Part shown: positions 62,097 through 64,000 of the stretch, in pieces
Layout of the letters: the number at the start of each line of letters is the position of its first letter
Position numbering within the stretch: the stretch's first letter is position 1
From: Micromonospora rifamycinica
GTDB taxonomy: Bacteria; Actinomycetota; Actinomycetes; Mycobacteriales; Micromonosporaceae
DNA length: 64,000 bases
NCBI RefSeq assembly: GCF_900090265.1
Contig: NZ_LT607752.1
Coordinates: forward strand, 6,206,001 to 6,270,000
Direction of reading: 5' to 3'
Position numbers and translations under genes: made by a program
Notes under the pieces: generated by a model
Told to the model about the DNA's origin: nothing
What the model saw: only the letters and a program-made list of their open reading frames with translations
The model's database searches: none

Positions 62097-62915
62097 ATGG
62101 GGTCGGCGAGGCACACCGTCGCGGTGATCGGGGCGGGAAAGATCGGCGAGCTGATGCTCTCCGGGCTGCTGCGGTCCGGCTGGCCGGCGCAGCGACTGCT
62201 GGCCACCGCCCGTCGACCCGTGCGGGCCGAGGAACTGGCCACCCGGTACGGCGTACGGGTGGTCGACAACCTGACCGCGGTTTCCGAGGCCGCGGTGCTG
62301 GCGATCGCCGTGAAGCCCCAGGACGCGGGCGCCCTGCTCGACGAGATCGGCCCCAAGGTGCCGGCCGACAAGCTGGTCGTCTCGCTCTGCGCCGGGCTAC
62401 CCACCAGCTTCTTCAGCCGCCGGCTGCCCGAGGGCACCCCGGTGGTGCGGGTGATGACCAACACCCCGGCCCTGGTCGACCAGGCGATGAGCGCCATCTC
62501 GGCCGGCGCGCACGCCACCGGCGAACACCTGGCCCTGGCCGAGGAGATGTTCGCCCCGCTCGGCGCGACCCTGCGGGTGCCCGAGTCGCAGCAGGACGCG
62601 GTCACCGCGCTCTCCGGCTCCGGCCCGGCCTACTTCTACCTGCTGGTCGAGGCCATGATCGACGCGGGCATCCTGCTCGGCCTGCCCCGGCAGGTGGCGC
62701 ACGAGCTGATCGTGCAGACCGCGATCGGCTCGGCCGTGATGCTCCGCGACTCCGGCGAACACCCGGTCAAGCTCCGCGAGGCCGTCACGTCCCCGGCCGG
62801 CACCACCATCTCCGCCGTCCGCGAGCTGGAGAAGCACGGGGTACGCGCGGCGCTGCTGGCGGCGCTGGAAGCCGCCCGCGACCGCGCCCGCGAACTCGCC
62901 GCCCAGGCCGACTGA
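62097..62915 (+). CDS. proC: Pyrroline-5-carboxylate reductase
   Basis: This 272-residue ProC reduces pyrroline-5-carboxylate to proline with NAD(P)H. It has the N-terminal Rossmann loop VAVIGAGKIGELMLSGLL, VLAIAVKPQD, VVSLCAGLPT, VRVMTNTPALVDQAMSAIS and the C-terminal signature VTALSGSGPAYFYLLVEAMI with REAVTSPAGTTI. GGAAGGGTGACA precedes ATG 62097; a GTG two codons earlier is possible. The gene stands between the pfkA terminator and a broken PIN gene. Confidence 0.95.
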   Translation: MGSARHTVAVIGAGKIGELMLSGLLRSGWPAQRLLATARRPVRAEELATRYGVRVVDNLTAVSEAAVLAIAVKPQDAGALLDEIGPKVPADKLVVSLCAGLPTSFFSRRLPEGTPVVRVMTNTPALVDQAMSAISAGAHATGEHLALAEEMFAPLGATLRVPESQQDAVTALSGSGPAYFYLLVEAMIDAGILLGLPRQVAHELIVQTAIGSAVMLRDSGEHPVKLREAVTSPAGTTISAVRELEKHGVRAALLAALEAARDRARELAAQAD

Positions 62916-62980
62916 GATCGAGCACACGTCGGATTGTCGCCAGCAGCCAGCCGACCAACCGGACGAGTGACCGCCCGCTG

Positions 62981-63549
62981 ATGACCGTCGCCGTGCTGGA
63001 CGCCTGCGTCCTCGTGCCCAGCGTCCTCGCCGACACCCTGCTGCGCTGCGCCGAGCAGGAGCTGTACCGCCCGCTCTGGACGCGGGCGATCCTCGACGAG
63101 GTTCGCCGGAACCTGCCGCCGTCGGTGCTCGGTGCCAAGGCCGAACGCAGGGTCGAGGTCATGCGAGAACACTTCCCGACAGCGATGGTCTCGGGGTATG
63201 AACCTCTGATCGCCGAGATGACCGACGATCCCAAGGATCGCCACGTGCTCGCCGCCGCCGTGGCCGCCGACGCGGAAGTGATCGTCACCGCCAACCTTCG
63301 CGATTTCCCGGACCACGCACTGGCACCGTACGCCATCGAGGCGCTGCTCCCGACGACTTCCTCTGCCTGCTGCTGGACGACGACCCGGAACGAATCGCGG
63401 ACATCGTCGTGCAGCAGGCGGAGGCCACCGGGAGAGGTGGACGGCCGAAGCTCAGTGTGGACGACATCCTGAGCGGTCTGGCCGGTTGCCGGGCGATCCG
63501 GTTCGCGCACCGGATCTCTCGCCAACTTGCCGAAGGTCGTTGGCCCTGA
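62981..63549 (+). pseudogene. PIN domain protein (toxin-like) with -1 frameshift
   Basis: The first 122 codons encode a PIN nuclease fold (TVAVLDACVLVPSVLADTLL, DDPKDRHVLAAAVAADAEVI, VTANLRDFP). After EAL the frame becomes Thr/Ser/Cys/Arg-rich and stops at 63472. Adding one base between 63346 and 63349 restores HPDDFLCLLLDDDPERIADI, VVQQAEATGRGGRPKLSVDD, ILSG and so on to TGA 63547-63549, giving 189 residues. No antitoxin gene fits in the 65 bases upstream, so it is an orphan. The lesion is real decay or a sequence error. Confidence 0.8.
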
Positions 63550-63592
63550 CCTGTTTCGATCCGGTGCGGACTGGCGGCTGAGAAGGGGTGGC

Positions 63593-64000
63593 CTATCGGC
63601 GACGCCGGGTCTCCAGCGGCCACTCCAGGCTGACCCGCTCGTCGCGGCCCTGCCGGTCGAAGTACTCCTGGAGGTTCCGCTTCTGCCCGGCGTACCAGGT
63701 GACCTGCGCGCGGTGGAGGTCGTCGGGGAGCATCCGGGCGATGCGTTCGTGCCGGGCCGCGATCGCCGCGGCCAGCGCGACGGCGGCGCGGGCGTCGCTC
63801 GCGGCCTCGTGCGCGGAGCCGGGGTCCACCTGGTAGTACCGGCACAGGTCGCCGAGCTGCCGGCTGCCGTACCGGTGGGGTTCGACCTCCTGGTGCAGGA
63901 TCGAGGGGTCGATGACGACGGCACGGTCCCAGTCCAGCGACGGCAGGGCGTGCCGGGCCAGCTCGGCGTGCAACGTCGTGACGTCGTAGTGGGCGCAGAA
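63593..64000 (-). CDS. DnaQ-like 3'-5' exonuclease, partial (N-terminus off the right edge)
   Basis: The last 135 codons of a reverse-strand exonuclease are present. FCAHYDVTTLHAELARH is the second acidic motif region (normally HNAxFD; here His-Tyr-Asp). GSAHEAASDARAAVALA is the third, with the catalytic His and Asp. The C-terminal extension (VTWYAGQKRNLQEYFDRQGR) matches actinobacterial stand-alone exonucleases of the DNA polymerase III epsilon type. The first motif lies outside the window. Confidence 0.8.
   Translation of the reverse strand, partial: FCAHYDVTTLHAELARHALPSLDWDRAVVIDPSILHQEVEPHRYGSRQLGDLCRYYQVDPGSAHEAASDARAAVALAAAIAARHERIARMLPDDLHRAQVTWYAGQKRNLQEYFDRQGRDERVSLEWPLETRRRR

Overview
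The window is a chromosomal segment of a very GC-rich actinobacterium, most likely a Micromonospora or a close relative in the Micromonosporaceae. The reasons are near-saturated G/C at third codon positions, frequent GTG starts and ATGA/GTGA overlaps, a bcc-aa3 respiratory supercomplex cluster (ctaC, ctaF, ctaG, ctaE-qcrCAB), a PimB'-type mannosyltransferase and mycobacterial-type adenosine kinase. The genus is an inference; no rRNA or other strict marker is present. About fourteen genes keep the same relative order as the Mycobacterium tuberculosis Rv2179c-Rv2205c block, so most of the window is old core chromosome.

Layout. 0-5.5 kb: a partial unknown gene, a three-gene ABC-2 exporter, a DUF3043 protein and murA. 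5.5-10.5 kb: nadA divergent from glycerate kinase across two palindromes, then erpA, adenosine kinase and a small P-loop kinase. 10.5-16 kb: a pair of C-rich/inverted-repeat/G-rich elements, a TusA-cysteine desulfurase pair, ctaC-ctaF, two small genes and a third such element. 16-24.5 kb: trpD, a receiver-like protein, ctaG, ctaE-qcrC-qcrA-qcrB, a DUF4142 secreted protein and a stand-alone Lrp/AsnC sensor domain. 24.5-32.4 kb: minisatellite and long hairpin, membrane protein, nucleotidyltransferase-NUDIX pair, a RelA/SpoT paralogue, an exonuclease/GIY-YIG fusion and a NYN RNase-like protein.

32.5-36.3 kb looks like an accessory patch. It holds a frameshifted FNR-type reductase coupled to a globin-like gene, a decayed flavoprotein fragment, a zinc-ribbon/HTH/TPR regulator and a GNAT acetyltransferase. 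36.3-54.2 kb returns to core genes: M48 protease-PimB', a methyltransferase coupled to a GGDEF-EAL protein, a LuxR-type two-component system, an acyl-CoA ligase, an SRPBCC protein, glucokinase, a phosphodiesterase, a flavin monooxygenase coupled to an alpha/beta hydrolase that lacks its nucleophile, and otsA. 54.2-64 kb: a giant cyclase-ATPase, a Crp regulator with an in-frame amber codon in its recognition helix, an oligoribonuclease-like enzyme, a flavin reductase-like protein, pfkA with PPi-type residues, proC, a frameshifted orphan PIN protein and a partial exonuclease.

The most unusual material is not protein coding. Three composite elements share a C-rich flank, a GATCA-containing inverted repeat and a G-rich flank. 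There is a 42-base near-perfect hairpin next to a 21-bp minisatellite, and a set of short tandem arrays sits at gene 3' ends. Four otherwise good genes carry one-base lesions or changes (Crp amber, reductase +1, PIN -1, hydrolase Ser to Gly), which points to recent gene decay or to sequence errors. No tRNA, rRNA, CRISPR array, insertion sequence, integrase or replication origin was found.
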